From positions 1 to 6,283 of the forward strand of contig CATISE010000045.1 in assembly GCA_949538655.1 (NCBI GenBank): 6,283 bases of DNA, in the 5' to 3' direction. Of this stretch, positions 5,310-6,283 are shown piece after piece (position 1 is the first letter of the stretch; every line of letters starts with the position of its first letter). The stretch comes from Marine Group II euryarchaeote MED-G33 (GTDB taxonomy: Archaea > Thermoplasmatota > Poseidoniia > Poseidoniales > Thalassarchaeaceae). The notes under the pieces are model-generated. The model was not told the origin of the DNA. It did not search any database and was given only the letters and a program-made list of their open reading frames with translations. Position numbers and translations under genes: made by a program.

Positions 5310-6137
5310 ATGACACAGCGTGTATTGGAATGGGTCACAGCTCGTTTACGAGATGGAGAAGCCGTTGCGATGGCCAGTGTAATCACCGCACAGGGCAGTG
5401 TCCCTGGCAAGCCTGGCGCTCACATGGCGGTTACAGATTCCGAAGTTTACGGCACGGTGGGTGGTGCAGGACTTGAGATGAAAGTGATGAATCATCTTCG
5501 AGAAATCCTCGTCTCTGGAGAAGGGAGAATCGAGACATACCAACTGCAGAAAGAGGCTTCTGGGAAAGCCGGGACGCCCCTAAACAGTCTATGTGGTGGC
5601 ATCCTGACGGTTGCAATGGAAGTCATTCAACCAATGCCACATATCCTACTCGCGGGGGGTGGCCATTGTGCACAGGCGATCGCTGATGCGAGTGCACCCT
5701 TGGGTTGGTCGGTTTCGGTGCTGGATGCACGCCCCGAATATGCCTCTGAAGAATTGTGGCCTGATGCAGAAGAATGCATCGCAGCACAACCGGGTGATTT
5801 CCTCGCACGTGAAACAACAGAATCCCTCGCCCGATTCTCACACATCCTCCTACTGGGACATGATTGGGCGATTGATGAAGCGTTGCTAATCGGATTGCTT
5901 GAGCGTGCTGAAGGACGGCCAAAAATCGGTTGTATTGGATCAAAATCAAAATGGAAGGCATTTGAAAAATCTGTACTAAATTCTGGGATCGGTCAAGAAA
6001 TTCTCGATACTGTAATCTGCCCGATTGGAGTCAATATAGGTGCTGAGTCACCGCAGGAAATTGCCGTTGCAGTTTTGGCTCAAATCATCGCCGAGGTCAA
6101 GGGCGTCAAACCCACTTCAGAAACGTGGAGAGATTAG
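5310..6137 (+). CDS. XdhC/CoxF-family molybdenum hydroxylase maturation factor
   Basis: With the ATG at 5310 the product is 275 residues, normal for short XdhC proteins. The N-terminal part carries the XdhC/CoxI domain: A-V-A-M-A-S-V (residues 18-24), G-S-V-P-G-K-P-G (29-36), G-T-V-G-G (48-52) and the L-C-G-G turn (94-97). The C-terminal half is a Rossmann domain: I-L-L-A-G-G-G-H-C-A-Q (112-122), G-H-D at 183-185, I-G-C-I-G-S-K-S-K (206-214) and P-I-G-V-N-I-G-A-E-S-P-Q-E-I-A (238-252). Family members bind and help sulfurate the molybdenum cofactor before its insertion into xanthine dehydrogenase or CO dehydrogenase-type enzymes in the cytosol. Two longer in-frame starts exist (TTG 5253, ATG 5298); 5310 is preferred because homologues begin just before the V-L-E-W-like helix and GGGGTGG precedes it. 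No client enzyme is visible. The next gene starts on the base after its stop. Confidence 0.88.
   Translation: MTQRVLEWVTARLRDGEAVAMASVITAQGSVPGKPGAHMAVTDSEVYGTVGGAGLEMKVMNHLREILVSGEGRIETYQLQKEASGKAGTPLNSLCGGILTVAMEVIQPMPHILLAGGGHCAQAIADASAPLGWSVSVLDARPEYASEELWPDAEECIAAQPGDFLARETTESLARFSHILLLGHDWAIDEALLIGLLERAEGRPKIGCIGSKSKWKAFEKSVLNSGIGQEILDTVICPIGVNIGAESPQEIAVAVLAQIIAEVKGVKPTSETWRD
6127..6130 (+). promoter_or_regulatory. Ribosome-binding site for the downstream membrane protein
   Basis: GGAG, in the context GTGGAGAGAT, ends seven bases before the ATG at 6138 and lies within the last codons of the XdhC-family gene. It supports that start and translation from a shared transcript. Confidence 0.6.
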
Positions 6138-6283
6138 ATGAAACTCAACCTCATTACCAAAGAGGATTGGAAAAATGCCAATCTAGGTGTGAAAATATTC
6201 AACGTTATTGTAAATGTAGTTATGTTAGTTGGTGGAGTGTTTAGCATCCTCCTTATTCTCGATTCGATTGGATTAATGCCGTA
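6138..6283 (+). CDS. Small membrane protein of unknown function (3' partial)
   Basis: The ATG follows the XdhC-family stop codon with no intervening base and has a GGAG motif seven bases upstream. The 48 visible codons are open to the window edge. About 18 polar N-terminal residues (beginning M-K-L-N-L-I-T-K-E-D-W-K) are followed by a hydrophobic helix from about residue 20 to 42 (I-F-N-V-I-V-N-V-V-M-L-V-G-G-V-F), then D-S-I-G-L-M-P. The product is therefore membrane-inserted with a short N-terminal tail. I do not recognise the family from this fragment. Its position implies co-expression with the XdhC-family gene, though a metabolic link is only inferred. Confidence 0.7.
   Translation, partial: MKLNLITKEDWKNANLGVKIFNVIVNVVMLVGGVFSILLILDSIGLMP

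Noticed and set aside
5623..5961. 112-residue minus-strand open frame, His- and Pro-rich
   Set aside because: It is antisense to the Rossmann half of the XdhC-family protein and has no family features.

Overview
The window reads as a piece of an uncultivated marine euryarchaeon, most likely Marine Group II (Poseidoniales). This is inferred from style rather than from a marker gene. The main clue is a huge surface protein built from acidic Asp-rich calcium-type repeats with recurring DAFP, DPTQW and DGYGDNP phrases, closed by one membrane helix and a tryptophan-rich cytosolic end. Some genes here start without any ribosome-binding site and have an AT-rich box about 25 bases upstream, which fits archaeal leaderless promoters. 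No rRNA, tRNA, CRISPR array, insertion sequence or phage gene is visible.

Layout. Bases 1-3036 (+) carry the 3' part of a very large membrane-anchored extracellular protein: seven visible beta-propeller (SBBP-type) repeats, about fifteen thrombospondin-type-3-like repeats, a transmembrane helix and a cytosolic tail. Its true start lies upstream of the window. Converging on it after a 28-base gap is a secreted or membrane-anchored PKD-domain protein (3065-3892, -) with an unrecognised Cys-containing C-terminal region. A 138-base gap (3893-4030) holds a TATA-like box and two inverted repeats. Next, also on the minus strand, is a ten-helix transporter of the ArsP_2 / putative heavy-metal exporter type (4031-5221).

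The transporter is divergent from an XdhC/CoxF-family protein (preferred start 5310, end 6137, +), a maturation factor for molybdenum hydroxylases. Immediately after its stop codon, with no spacer, begins a small membrane protein (6138 to the window edge), so these two are almost certainly one operon.

How the genes may work together. The left half is a cell-surface block (adhesin-like giant plus PKD protein). The right half combines a metal or oxyanion transport candidate with a molybdenum-enzyme maturation factor. No molybdenum hydroxylase subunit is visible, so the XdhC client is unknown. The strongest unexplained small-scale signals are a 7-bp perfect inverted repeat over the translation start region of the XdhC gene, a 15-bp palindrome just upstream of the PKD gene's putative promoter, an exact-phase 81-base tandem repeat in the giant gene, and a clear two-fold internal repeat in the transporter.
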